From NCBI GenBank assembly GCA_022844105.1, contig JALHMJ010000008.1:85151-149150 (forward strand): a stretch of 64,000 bases of DNA, given 5' to 3'. The notes under the pieces were generated by a model that saw nothing but the letters and a program-made list of their open reading frames with translations, was not told the DNA's origin and made no database searches. Source of the DNA: Hyphomicrobium sp. GTDB lineage: Bacteria > Pseudomonadota > Alphaproteobacteria > Rhizobiales > Hyphomicrobiaceae. Below are positions 34,298 through 43,100 of this stretch, piece after piece. Position 1 is the stretch's first letter. Each line of letters begins with the position of its first letter. The position numbers and the translations under genes are program-made.

Positions 34298-35361
34298 ATC
34301 ACATGCCACTGCCCCGCCGACGCAGCCTTGGAGAAGTTCACGTCGCCAAAGTGACCCTGGCTCACGGAGGTGGCGGCAAGGCGATGAAGGATCTGATCGA
34401 CGACGTGTTTGTGTCAGCCTTTGACAACGGTCTGCTTGCCCCTATGGAGGATCAGGCCCGCATCGACCTGACGGTTCTTGCAAAGCATGGCGACCGGCTT
34501 GCGTTCACAACGGATTCCTTTGTTGTCGATCCGCTGTTCTTTCCCGGCGGCGACATTGGAAAACTCGCGGTGTGCGGCACAGTCAACGATCTGGCCGTCG
34601 GCGGGGCAAAGCCGCTCTATCTCTCGTGTGCTGCCATTATCGAGGAGGGCGTGGAGCTGGACCTGCTGCGGCGGATCGCAAAGTCGATGGCCAAAACGGC
34701 GCGAGACGCTGGCGTTCAGTTCGTCACCGGCGACACCAAGGTCGTCCAGAAGGGCGCATGCGACAAGGTCTTCTTGACGACCACTGGAATTGGCGTGATT
34801 CGGCCTGAATATGCATTGAGTTCAGATCGCGCCCGCCCGGGCGACATCGTCATCGTCAACGGCATGTTAGGCGACCATGGTGCAGCCATTCTCGGCGCGC
34901 GCGGCGACATGCTGCTCGACAGTCCGATTGAAAGCGACTGCGCGCCCTTGAACGGTCTCATTGATGCGTTGCTCGCCGCAGCGCCGGGCACACGCACCAT
35001 TCGCGACGCGACGCGGGGGGGCGTTGCGACGGTGTTGAATGAGTTTGCCGACGCGTCTCAAGTCGCCATCGAGATCGATGAGACGAAAACGCCTATTCGG
35101 CCCGAAGTTAAGGGCTTTTGCGAAATCCTCGGGCTTGATCCGCTCTACCTGGCCAATGAGGGCAAGATCGTCGCCATCGTACCGCCGGATCAGGCGGCAG
35201 CAGCAATTGCCGCGATGCAGACGCATGTTTTTGGAGAAGGTTCGACGGTCATCGGCGAAGTCCGAGCCGGTGAGCCCGGTCGCGTGACCATGAAGACCGT
35301 TTTTGGCGGAACCCGTATCGTCGACATGCTGGTCGGCGAACAATTGCCGAGGATTTGCTGA
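34294..35361 (+). CDS. hypE: Carbamoyl dehydratase HypE
   Basis: HypE dehydrates the carbamoylated C-terminal Cys to thiocyanate, giving the cyanide ligands. The 355-residue product starts the core with LAHGGGGKAMKDLIDDVF, has FTTDSFVVDPLFFPGGD, VTGDTKVV and RDATRGGVATVLNE, and ends exactly in PRIC, the essential terminal Cys. It belongs to the PurM/AIR synthetase superfamily. Two bases separate it from hypA. Confidence 0.96.
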   Translation: MNHMPLPRRRSLGEVHVAKVTLAHGGGGKAMKDLIDDVFVSAFDNGLLAPMEDQARIDLTVLAKHGDRLAFTTDSFVVDPLFFPGGDIGKLAVCGTVNDLAVGGAKPLYLSCAAIIEEGVELDLLRRIAKSMAKTARDAGVQFVTGDTKVVQKGACDKVFLTTTGIGVIRPEYALSSDRARPGDIVIVNGMLGDHGAAILGARGDMLLDSPIESDCAPLNGLIDALLAAAPGTRTIRDATRGGVATVLNEFADASQVAIEIDETKTPIRPEVKGFCEILGLDPLYLANEGKIVAIVPPDQAAAAIAAMQTHVFGEGSTVIGEVRAGEPGRVTMKTVFGGTRIVDMLVGEQLPRIC

Positions 35362-35362
35362 C

Positions 35363-35722
35363 ATGCACGAGCTCGGCATCACCCGCAACATCGTCGCCAT
35401 CGTTGCCGAGCACGCGGCCGGCCGCCGGGTCACCCGCGTTGCCCTGGACGTTGGCCGTTTGTCGGGCGTGATGAGCGAGGCTATCCGGTTCTCCTTCGAC
35501 GTCGTGGCGCAAGGCACGTGTCTCGAAGGTGCTCGCCTCGATATTCGCGATATTGAAGGCCTAGGGCGGTGCCGTATCTGCGCCACGCAGTTCGCGACAC
35601 CAGCTCTCTACACACCGTGCGCATGCGGGTGTCGCGATATCGAGCGCATTGCGGGTGAAGAACTCAAAGTGCGAGAATTTGAGTTCGAAACCAGTGAACA
35701 CCGGGCAAGTGCCTCCGCGTAG
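35363..35722 (+). CDS. hypA: Nickel insertion protein HypA
   Basis: HypA delivers nickel with HypB. The 119-residue product starts MHELGITRNIV with His2 as nickel ligand. The zinc loop is CRICATQF followed by CACGCRDI, with more Cys than the standard CxxC pair. ATG 35363 immediately follows hypE; the upstream extension is a shadow. hypB follows 20 bases later. Confidence 0.94.
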   Translation: MHELGITRNIVAIVAEHAAGRRVTRVALDVGRLSGVMSEAIRFSFDVVAQGTCLEGARLDIRDIEGLGRCRICATQFATPALYTPCACGCRDIERIAGEELKVREFEFETSEHRASASA

Positions 35723-35742
35723 CGTTAGAAAGGAAAGCTATC

Positions 35743-36621
35743 ATGTGCACCGATTGCGGGTGTTCCGATGGATCCAAGGCGACCATCACGAACCTCAAAA
35801 CTGGCAAAGTCCACGAAGTGTGGCGCAGCATCGTTGGCCATCTGCACGATGCCGGGCACATTCACGACCATTCGCGCGATCAAAATCATAGCCACGCGCA
35901 CAACCACGACCATCATCACCACGATCACGATCATACACATGATCATGATCACGGGCATGTCCACGGTCGTGTCGATTTACAGCAGTCGTTACTGCAGAAG
36001 AACGATGCGCTGGCGGCCCGCAACCGAGCCTGGCTTGCCGGACGCGAAGTCTTGATGCTCAATCTGGTCAGCTCGCCCGGATCGGGCAAGACCTCTCTGC
36101 TTGAGCGCACGATCCGAGATTTGAACGGCAAGCTGCCGATAGCTGTCATCGAAGGCGATCAGGCAACAGCCAATGACGGCGAACGCATTGCCGCCGCCGG
36201 CGCGCAAGCCATTCAGGTCAATACGGGCACCGGCTGCCATTTGGAAGCCGACATGATCGAACGCGCGCTGGGCGAGTTGAAGCCAAAGCCCGGCTCCGTC
36301 GTGATGGTAGAGAACGTCGGAAATCTCGTCTGCCCGGCTCTTTTCGATCTCGGTGAGAAAGCCAAAGTGGCGATCTTGTCGGTAACGGAGGGCGAAGACA
36401 AGCCGATCAAGTATCCGCACATGTTCCGTGCATCATCTCTTCTCCTGCTCAACAAAACAGATCTGTTGCCGCATCTGGATTTCGATGTGGACAAGGCAAC
36501 GGCTTACGCTCGCCAAGTGAATCCGTCGGTTGAGATCATCCAGGTCTCTGCAAAAACCGGCGCCGGCATGACTGACTGGTACGCTTGGCTCAGCCGGCAG
36601 CTGACCCTCGTGAGTTTGTAG
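35743..36621 (+). CDS. hypB: Nickel-binding GTPase HypB
   Basis: HypB is the GTPase of nickel insertion. The 292-residue protein has the N-terminal high-affinity nickel motif MCTDCGC, a long histidine-rich stretch (about residues 33-70) able to store nickel, then the GTPase core: P-loop SSPGSGKT (110-117), EGDQATANDGERI, NTGTGCHLEADMI, MVENVGNLVCP and LNKTDLLPHL. The His-rich region with the permease's own His-rich loop suggests strong nickel buffering at this locus. Confidence 0.96.
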   Translation: MCTDCGCSDGSKATITNLKTGKVHEVWRSIVGHLHDAGHIHDHSRDQNHSHAHNHDHHHHDHDHTHDHDHGHVHGRVDLQQSLLQKNDALAARNRAWLAGREVLMLNLVSSPGSGKTSLLERTIRDLNGKLPIAVIEGDQATANDGERIAAAGAQAIQVNTGTGCHLEADMIERALGELKPKPGSVVMVENVGNLVCPALFDLGEKAKVAILSVTEGEDKPIKYPHMFRASSLLLLNKTDLLPHLDFDVDKATAYARQVNPSVEIIQVSAKTGAGMTDWYAWLSRQLTLVSL

Positions 36622-36632
36622 GGAACACGGCG

Positions 36633-37352
36633 ATGCTGTTTTCGACTTTGGGTCTCGGGTTCTTGATCGGCATGCAGCATGCGACGGAGGCCGACCACGT
36701 GGCAGCCGTCAGCAGCCTCGCGAGCCGCAGAAGTGGCGTTCGCGCCATCTCCATGCACGGCCTCTTCTGGGGCATCGGGCACACGCTGACTTTGCTGCTT
36801 GTCGGCGGCACCTGTCTCGTCTTGCGTACGTCGATGCCGGACAACGTCGCGGCGCAACTTGAATTCGCCGTCGGCATGATGCTGATTGGACTTGGTCTGC
36901 ACGTGCTCTATCGCGTCTGGACGGACAAGATCCATTTTCACAGCCATAGCCATGGCGGCGGGCGCCAGCACTTTCACGCCCATAGTCATAAGGCCGATCC
37001 GACGCCGCATGCTCAAAGCAATCATGCCCACGTCCACGCGGAGAAGCTGCCTTGGCGCACGCTGATCGTCGGCCTTGTTCATGGCATGGCGGGATCGGCC
37101 GCGCTGGTAGTCTTGACGGCCGCAACACTTCAGTCGCCGTGGTGGGGTATCGCTTACATTGTGACGTTCGGCACCGGAACGGCGATTGGCATGGCGGTTC
37201 TATCAGCCATCATCGCAGCTCCCATTACGCTGACGGCACGCTCGCTAACCTTTGCCAACCGTAGCCTCCAAGTCGTGATTGGATTGGCGACCTGCGCGAT
37301 AGGCATTCGCATTCTGCTCGAAACATCACCGCAGGCTTTCGCGGCACTTTGA
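36633..37352 (+). CDS. NicO/UreH-type nickel permease
   Basis: A 239-residue polytopic membrane protein. The first helix contains GFLIGMQHATEADHVAAVSS, the H-x4-D-H nickel motif. A histidine-rich hydrophilic loop (FHSHSHGGGRQHFHAHSHK, then HAQSNHAHVHAEK) separates two membrane halves, and the second half has LVHGMAGSAALVVLTA. ATG 36633 follows AGGGA. Directly after hypB, it very likely supplies nickel for the hydrogenase. It is the last gene of the cluster. Confidence 0.88.
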   Translation: MLFSTLGLGFLIGMQHATEADHVAAVSSLASRRSGVRAISMHGLFWGIGHTLTLLLVGGTCLVLRTSMPDNVAAQLEFAVGMMLIGLGLHVLYRVWTDKIHFHSHSHGGGRQHFHAHSHKADPTPHAQSNHAHVHAEKLPWRTLIVGLVHGMAGSAALVVLTAATLQSPWWGIAYIVTFGTGTAIGMAVLSAIIAAPITLTARSLTFANRSLQVVIGLATCAIGIRILLETSPQAFAAL

Positions 37353-37494
37353 TTCAGTTCTGGAGCTAGGTCGGCTGGTTGGACAAAGCGCAGTAGCAAA
37401 ATGAAAAACATAAAGTGACTTCTCCGCACTGTGCCTTGGTAAAAATCGTCGGTTGGCCGTCGGCTGTAACTTGTCCGCTCGGCCCCTCGCAGCG

Positions 37495-37776
37495 GTCTCC
37501 ACAACATCGATGGGCCGTCTCACGCTCAACATGATGCTCTCATTCGCCCAGTTCGAGCGTGAGATCGCGGGCGAACGCATCCGCGACAAGATCGCGGCGT
37601 CGAAGGCCAAGGGCATGTGGATGGGCGGGAATGTCCCGCTCGGATACGACGCCAGGGATCGGAAGCTGGCCATTCACAAGGCCTAGGCCAAAACTGTGCG
37701 GATGATCTTTCGACGTCACGCCGAGCATGGCTCCGTCACGCTCCTTCAGGAGGAACTCGACAGGCAAGCATCATAG
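37495..37776 (+). pseudogene. Serine recombinase fragment
   Basis: The frame shows the middle of a resolvase/invertase-type recombinase: TTSMGRLTLNMMLSFAQFER followed by EIAGERIRDKIAASKAKGMW and MGGNVPLGYD. An in-frame TAG at 37684 interrupts it, and the same frame continues as AKTVRMIFRRHAEHG...LQEELDRQ up to TAG 37774. The catalytic N-terminal Ser region is missing. It is a decayed large serine recombinase and marks the border between the hydrogenase locus and the accessory region. Confidence 0.85.
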
Positions 37777-37921
37777 CGCAGCGATTTGCCACCTCGGTTT
37801 CATTGGTCCGATCCAGTGTGGGGCTGGTAGCGTTACTACTGCATTGGCTCGTCGCCTGCGGTGCTCAAACATTGGCATCGTGTTGACCAGTATCGCCCCG
37901 TCAAAAAAGGAAACCTTCGAA

Positions 37922-38401
37922 ATGGCAGCAACGGTGCCCGATTTCGAGAATGGCCTCGCGGAAGTGGCCCGCATTGACATCGTCCGGCATCTCGCTGACG
38001 TCCTTGACGCTGAGTATTCCTTGATGATCCGCACGCACGTTTATCACTGGAATGTCGAAGGGCCGCTGTTCGAACCCGTGCACAAACTCACAGAGGTTCA
38101 GTACACGGCCCTATTCGCTGCCGTCGACGAGATTGCGGAACGCATGCGAGCCCTCGACGGAAAGCCCGCAGTCAACGTCAATGGTTTCCCGACGGGCGTC
38201 GCCAATCTTCCGCAGTCGCAGCCGGCCGAAAGCATGATCGGCGATCTTGTGCGACAGCATGAGACGGTGGTGCGCCGTATGCGCGAGGTCATCGCAGCTG
38301 CGGAGAGTGCCAAAGATGTCGTTACAGCAGACCTTCTGACGGGTCTGATTGCACAGCATGAGAAGGATGCCTGGATGCTCCGCGCGACCCTGCGCAATTG
38401 A
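37922..38401 (+). CDS. dps: Dps-family ferritin-like DNA-binding protein
   Basis: A 159-residue Dps homologue that stores iron and protects DNA. The ferroxidase segment reads RTHVYHWNVEGPLFEPVHKL followed by FAAVDEIAERMRALDG, with His, His, Asp and Glu at the inter-subunit spacing. ATG 37922 follows AAAGGA; the long upstream extension of the frame lacks family character. A monocistronic gene beside the recombinase remnant. Confidence 0.92.
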   Translation: MAATVPDFENGLAEVARIDIVRHLADVLDAEYSLMIRTHVYHWNVEGPLFEPVHKLTEVQYTALFAAVDEIAERMRALDGKPAVNVNGFPTGVANLPQSQPAESMIGDLVRQHETVVRRMREVIAAAESAKDVVTADLLTGLIAQHEKDAWMLRATLRN

Positions 38402-38448
38402 CGTAGGCCGACGCCCCTAATTTTCTTTCACCTCTTCAAAGAATATCT

Positions 38449-39195
38449 ATGCCCGATCACGCCGACAGCGATCCCATTTTGATATTTGGCGGCGTCGATG
38501 GAATCGGCGGGGAACTGGCACGTCGTCTCTCGGCAGCCGGAAAACGCGTCGCCATCACATCACGAAGCATGGAGAGAGCGAGCACATTTGCGGGAGAGAT
38601 CGAAGCGATGCCGATTGCGGCCGACGTACTCGATGAGGCCAGTATTGCTTCAGCGATCGCCACAGTCGCTCCAGAAGGCCGGCTCGCCGGGCTTGTGTAC
38701 GCAGTCGGATCAATTCCGTTGAAACCATTGACACGGGTGACCGAAGAGGACCTGATCAATGCCTATCGGTTGAACGTGGTCGGAGCGGCTCTGGCGGTGA
38801 AGCACGCAGCACCCGCGCTTAAGGCTGCTGCTGGTTCGATAGTGTTGTTCTCATCCGTGGCGGCTGCGCAGGGTTTTGCAAACCACGCCGTCATAGGGCC
38901 GGCCAAGGCCGCCGTTTCTGGCTTGACCTTTTCGCTCGCGGCAGAGTTGGCGCCGCATGTGCGCGTCAACGCGATCGCACCCAGCCTGACCCGCACGCCG
39001 ATGGCCGCCTCTCTCACTGGATCGGACAAAATAGCCGAGGCGATCGCCGACCTGCATCCCCTAAAGCGGCTTGGCAATGCCGAAGACAGTGCTGCCCTGG
39101 CGGCCTTTCTGCTGTCGCCTGAGGCCAGCTGGATTACGGGTCAAATTATCGGTGTCGATGGTGGACGCGGCTCTCTTCGCGTAGGAAAGGGCTGA
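38449..39195 (+). CDS. Atypical short-chain dehydrogenase/reductase
   Basis: A 248-residue Rossmann-fold SDR with the nucleotide loop ILIFGGVDGIGGELARRL, a conserved Ser segment IVLFSSVAAAQGF and the C-terminal ITGQIIGVDGGRGSL. At the active site the usual Tyr-x3-Lys is replaced: HAVIGPAKAAV has Ile where Tyr is expected, with the Lys kept. The same substitution occurs in a known subgroup of bacterial SDRs. Catalysis may therefore be altered. Substrate unknown. Confidence 0.85.
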   Translation: MPDHADSDPILIFGGVDGIGGELARRLSAAGKRVAITSRSMERASTFAGEIEAMPIAADVLDEASIASAIATVAPEGRLAGLVYAVGSIPLKPLTRVTEEDLINAYRLNVVGAALAVKHAAPALKAAAGSIVLFSSVAAAQGFANHAVIGPAKAAVSGLTFSLAAELAPHVRVNAIAPSLTRTPMAASLTGSDKIAEAIADLHPLKRLGNAEDSAALAAFLLSPEASWITGQIIGVDGGRGSLRVGKG

Positions 39196-39416
39196 GCGGC
39201 GCAGGGAACGCCAGTGGCCAGCCGAAGACTAGAATTCATGGTGGTTGCGGGCTGCGGCGATGGATGCCTCATCCGCAGCTTCCGGAAAGCCGTTCAACTG
39301 AAAACTGTGTCACCTGTGGCTCCAGGCAGCATTGACAGCTCCGGCCGACCGCCGATCTGTGGGATGCTGGACTTCATCGCTGCACTTCGAACTTAGTCAA
39401 GCTGAAGGTAGCCGAG

Positions 39417-40007
39417 ATGGCCGCTATCATTTCGAATACCACCGAGAGCAAGAGGCTGATCGCACCCGTCCGTCTGCTCTATCTCCACCTGATGAGTTTT
39501 CCGACCGCGACTTCGGCGTTGGCGGCTTGGATATCCGCTCGAGGCATGGGCTCCGACACCATTCGAGCGAAAGTTATAAGCGAAACTTATCACAATGCCG
39601 GGGCGACACGTAAAGGCACTATTGCGACCCGGCATGTCCACCTCGTTTGCGGGCCACGCGTGTTGAGTGAGGCCACCATCGTCTATCGAGCGTACCTGTT
39701 GCCTGACGAATTGCGCAATCAGCTGCATTCTACCGATCTTCCATTTGGTGCAGTCGTCGAGTCGCTTGGTCCGTCCCGCCGGACAACGTTTGCACGCGCC
39801 ATGCTTGCGCAGAATACGTTGGCATCAGATGACACGGTACGTGCGTTCACGCCGATCCTAGAATTACACGCGACGGTCTTGACGGCAAACCATGGACCTA
39901 TCGCACGGGTTCACGAAGTCTATGGAGCGGACTTGCTCCTGAACATGACAGCCGCGCGGGAACACGCACATGCCATGCCACGCATAGGGGAGGTTGCGGA
40001 GACATGA
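39417..40007 (+). CDS. Chorismate lyase-like (UbiC/UTRA-fold) protein
   Basis: A 196-residue protein. The segments LVCGPRVLSEATIVYRAYLL, LPFGAVVESLGPSRRTTFAR and GPIARVHEVYGADLL follow the order of the chorismate lyase fold, where a pair of Arg and a Glu bind chorismate. Identity to UbiC is low and catalytic residues are not certain, so substrate is open. Upstream 39196-39416 shows no convincing gene. It precedes the ABC transporter genes by 31 bases. Confidence 0.55.
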   Translation: MAAIISNTTESKRLIAPVRLLYLHLMSFPTATSALAAWISARGMGSDTIRAKVISETYHNAGATRKGTIATRHVHLVCGPRVLSEATIVYRAYLLPDELRNQLHSTDLPFGAVVESLGPSRRTTFARAMLAQNTLASDDTVRAFTPILELHATVLTANHGPIARVHEVYGADLLLNMTAAREHAHAMPRIGEVAET

Positions 40008-40038
40008 GGTGTTGGCGCAATGTCCAAGTGCGTGACGC

Positions 40039-40698
40039 ATGCTGCTAGACGTCAGGCAACTCAAAAAGTCGTTCGCAACGGCTGAAGGACCCGTCCATGT
40101 TCTGCATGGTATCGATCTGAACCTTGATCGCGGTGTCAGCTTGGCACTTACGGGTGAGTCCGGGAGCGGCAAAAGCACGCTTTTGTATCTCGTGGCGGGG
40201 CTCGACCGTCCGGATACAGGAGAAATCTACATCGATGGAAATGCATTGATGGCGCTCGATGATACCGGGCTTGCCGCATTGCGCCGCGAGACGGTCGCGC
40301 TGGTGTTTCAGCAATACAACCTCATCCCGTCGCTCGATGTCGCCGCCAACCTTGCGTTCCACGCGCGGCTTGCCGGCCGTAATGACCCGGAATGGCAGCG
40401 CCATCTCGCCGATCGCCTCGGCCTTGCCGGAATTCTGCGGCGCTATCCCGAACAACTCTCGGGCGGGCAGCAGCAGCGCGTTGCCATCGGACGGGCTCTT
40501 GCGGCACGCCCGCGTCTGATCCTCGCCGACGAGCCAACAGGCAATTTGGATGAGGCGACCGGTGATACCGTGCTCGCCCTCATGCTGTCACTCGTGTCGG
40601 AAACCGGGTCAGCACTTCTGATGGCGACGCATTCCCAACGCTTGGCAGGAAGACTGGACCGGCGCCTGCATCTTCATGCTGGACGGTTTGAACAATGA
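40039..40698 (+). CDS. ABC transporter ATP-binding protein (LolD/MacB type)
   Basis: A 219-residue ATPase with Walker [11 protein letters not shown]-loop [12 protein letters not shown], signature LSGGQQQRV, Walker [14 protein letters not shown] and a switch His. The DEPTGNLD form and length match the lipoprotein/macrolide export subfamily, which works with FtsX-like permeases. Its stop overlaps the permease gene by ATGA. With the following two genes it resembles the attE-F/G-H arrangement. Confidence 0.92.
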   Translation: MLLDVRQLKKSFATAEGPVHVLHGIDLNLDRGVSLALTGESGSGKSTLLYLVAGLDRPDTGEIYIDGNALMALDDTGLAALRRETVALVFQQYNLIPSLDVAANLAFHARLAGRNDPEWQRHLADRLGLAGILRRYPEQLSGGQQQRVAIGRALAARPRLILADEPTGNLDEATGDTVLALMLSLVSETGSALLMATHSQRLAGRLDRRLHLHAGRFEQ

Positions 40699-43100
40699 AG
40701 ACGGCGCTCACCGCACTTCTTTCGCACTGGCGGCGGCACCCGGTGCAACTGGCAACGCTCCTGGTTGGTTTGTCACTCGCAACTGCATTGTGGTCGGCCG
40801 TGCAAGCCATCAACAGCGAGGCCCGCACGAGTTATGCCCGTGCCGCGGCCACGCTTGGCCAGGACCAGCTTTCGACACTGCTTCGAAAGGACGGCAGCCG
40901 CTTTGATCAAAAGATTTATGTCGCGCTGCGGCGGGCCGGATGGCTGGTTTCGCCCGTTCTCGAAGGTGACAAGCGCTTCGGCGAACACCGGCTACGGGTT
41001 TTCGGCATCGATCCATTGACAACGCCACCGCAGGCTCAAGCCGTCAATATTGCAGCGAGCGGTGCACTTCTAGAGTTCATCTCGCCCCCGGGCGTGTTCT
41101 ACGTCTCGCCCGAGACTGCAACGAAACTTGCCGGACAAGCGACGCCACCGCTTCGCGCAATCGACGGCATCCCATCAGGCGTGGTCATCACTGATATTGG
41201 TCAGGCACAGGTTTTGCTCGGTGCGCCGGGCCAGATTTCGCGATTGCTGTTGTGGCCGGAACAACCGCAGCGCCGCGCGGCGCTTTCCGACATCGCGCCG
41301 GACTTGATCGAGCGCGCTCCGGACGAGACAGGTGATTTGGCGCGGCTGACCGACAGCTTTCATCTCAATCTGACAGCATTTGGCTTTCTTGCCTTCGCTG
41401 TTGGTCTCTTCATTGTTCATTCCGCGGTCGGGCTCGCTTTTGAACAACGCCGCCCGATGTTCCGGACGCTTCGCGCGCTTGGCGTGCCGGCACGATCACT
41501 GATGGGCGTAGTATGCTTAGAACTGCTGACGTTCGCAGTTCTCGCAGGAATGGTTGGCGTGGCACTTGGATACGCCATCGCGGCCATGCTGCTGCCGGAC
41601 GTCGCGGCAACGCTGCGCGGCCTCTACGGCGCAAGCGTACCGGGTGCGATCGTGGTCCGACCCGAAACGTGGGCGCTGGGTATGGCGATCGCCGTTTTCG
41701 GCACCTTAATTTCAGCGGCGCAAGGGTTGTTCGGAGTGTGGCGATTGCCATTGCTGGCGTCAGCACAGCCGCGCGCCTGGGCGCAGGCCTCGCGGCAAAC
41801 CATCATTTGGCAATTGGTGGCCGCCGCTGCGCTGTTGGCAGCGGCTGCGATTATCGCTCGCTATGGGTCTGGGCTCATGGCGGGCTTCGCACTGCTCGCA
41901 GCCCTTTTGCTTGGCGCGGCCATGGCGCTGCCAGCCCTTTTGCTGGCGGGCTTGAGCGCCGGTGGCGCGCTTTCGAAGAGCGCAATTGCGCAGTGGTTTT
42001 GGGCCGATGCGCGCCAACAGCTTCCAGGTTTATCTCTGGCGCTCACTGCTATGCTTCTGGCGCTAGCAGCAAACATCGGCGTCGGGACCATGGTGTCAAG
42101 TTTCCGCCAGACATTTGTCGGCTGGATCGAACAGCGACTTGCCTCAGAACTTTACATTGCGACGCGTGATGACACTGAAGCCTCCGCGGTTCGCACGTGG
42201 CTCGCGAGCCGAAGCGATGCCGTATTGCCGATCTGGAACGTCGACGGCGAGGTAGAGGGCATGCGGACCGCCATTTTCGGCATCGCCGACCATGCAACCT
42301 ATCGCGATAAGTGGCCGATGTTAACAGCGTCGCCCAACGTCTGGCAGGTGGTTGCGAGCGGTGATGGTGCTCTCATCAATGAGCAGCTCTCGCGGCGAAA
42401 GACGCTCAACGTCGGCGACACCATAACGTTGCCAGGTGGTTATAAAACGCGCATCGCAGGCGTCTATTCGGACTATGGCAACCCCAACGCCCAGGTCATC
42501 ATCGGCGTCGACAAGTTGACTGAGCTTTTTCCGGACGTCTCTCGGCTTCGCTACGCGATTCGCGTTTCGCCTGAAAAAGCCCAAGACTTGGCAGCTAATC
42601 TCCGCTCAACGTTTGGGATTCCAGAGCAGAACATCATCGACCAGACGACCGCAAAGGAATTGTCACTGCAGACCTTTGAGCGGACCTTCAAAGTCACTGG
42701 CGCGTTGAATGTTCTGACGCTCGCTGTTGCAGCACTCGCGATGTTTGCGAGCCTCTTGACGCTTGCGGGGATGCGCTTGCCGCAGGTGGCGCCGGTATGG
42801 GCGATGGGTGTCACCCGGCGGCGGTTGGCTGTGATGGAACTTTGGCGGAGCTTCGTTCTAGCCATTTTGACTGCGATCGCGGCCCTGCCGCTCGGACTCG
42901 GCCTCGCTTGGATCTTGCTGGCGATCGTCAATGTCGAAGCGTTTGGATGGCGTTTGCCGATGTACTATTTTCCAGCCGAATGGCTACGTCTCGCTGTCCT
43001 GTCCATCCTTGCGACCGCGCTTGCGGCCGCACTGCCGGCCTGGTGGCTTTCAAGGCTCGCACCGTCCGAATTGCTGAGGGTCTTTGCAAATGAGCGTTAA
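40695..43100 (+). CDS. FtsX-like ABC transporter permease
   Basis: An 801-residue permease with a signal-anchor N-terminus (LATLLVGLSLATALWSAVQA), a large periplasmic domain, and two FtsX-like membrane blocks (about residues 230-450 and 660-790). These contain characteristic segments such as FAVGLFIVHSAVGLAFEQRR and LTLAVAALAMFASLLTLAGM. It is probably a fused AttF/AttG-type permease. The stop overlaps the next gene by 11 bases. Confidence 0.9.
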   Translation: MKTALTALLSHWRRHPVQLATLLVGLSLATALWSAVQAINSEARTSYARAAATLGQDQLSTLLRKDGSRFDQKIYVALRRAGWLVSPVLEGDKRFGEHRLRVFGIDPLTTPPQAQAVNIAASGALLEFISPPGVFYVSPETATKLAGQATPPLRAIDGIPSGVVITDIGQAQVLLGAPGQISRLLLWPEQPQRRAALSDIAPDLIERAPDETGDLARLTDSFHLNLTAFGFLAFAVGLFIVHSAVGLAFEQRRPMFRTLRALGVPARSLMGVVCLELLTFAVLAGMVGVALGYAIAAMLLPDVAATLRGLYGASVPGAIVVRPETWALGMAIAVFGTLISAAQGLFGVWRLPLLASAQPRAWAQASRQTIIWQLVAAAALLAAAAIIARYGSGLMAGFALLAALLLGAAMALPALLLAGLSAGGALSKSAIAQWFWADARQQLPGLSLALTAMLLALAANIGVGTMVSSFRQTFVGWIEQRLASELYIATRDDTEASAVRTWLASRSDAVLPIWNVDGEVEGMRTAIFGIADHATYRDKWPMLTASPNVWQVVASGDGALINEQLSRRKTLNVGDTITLPGGYKTRIAGVYSDYGNPNAQVIIGVDKLTELFPDVSRLRYAIRVSPEKAQDLAANLRSTFGIPEQNIIDQTTAKELSLQTFERTFKVTGALNVLTLAVAALAMFASLLTLAGMRLPQVAPVWAMGVTRRRLAVMELWRSFVLAILTAIAALPLGLGLAWILLAIVNVEAFGWRLPMYYFPAEWLRLAVLSILATALAAALPAWWLSRLAPSELLRVFANER

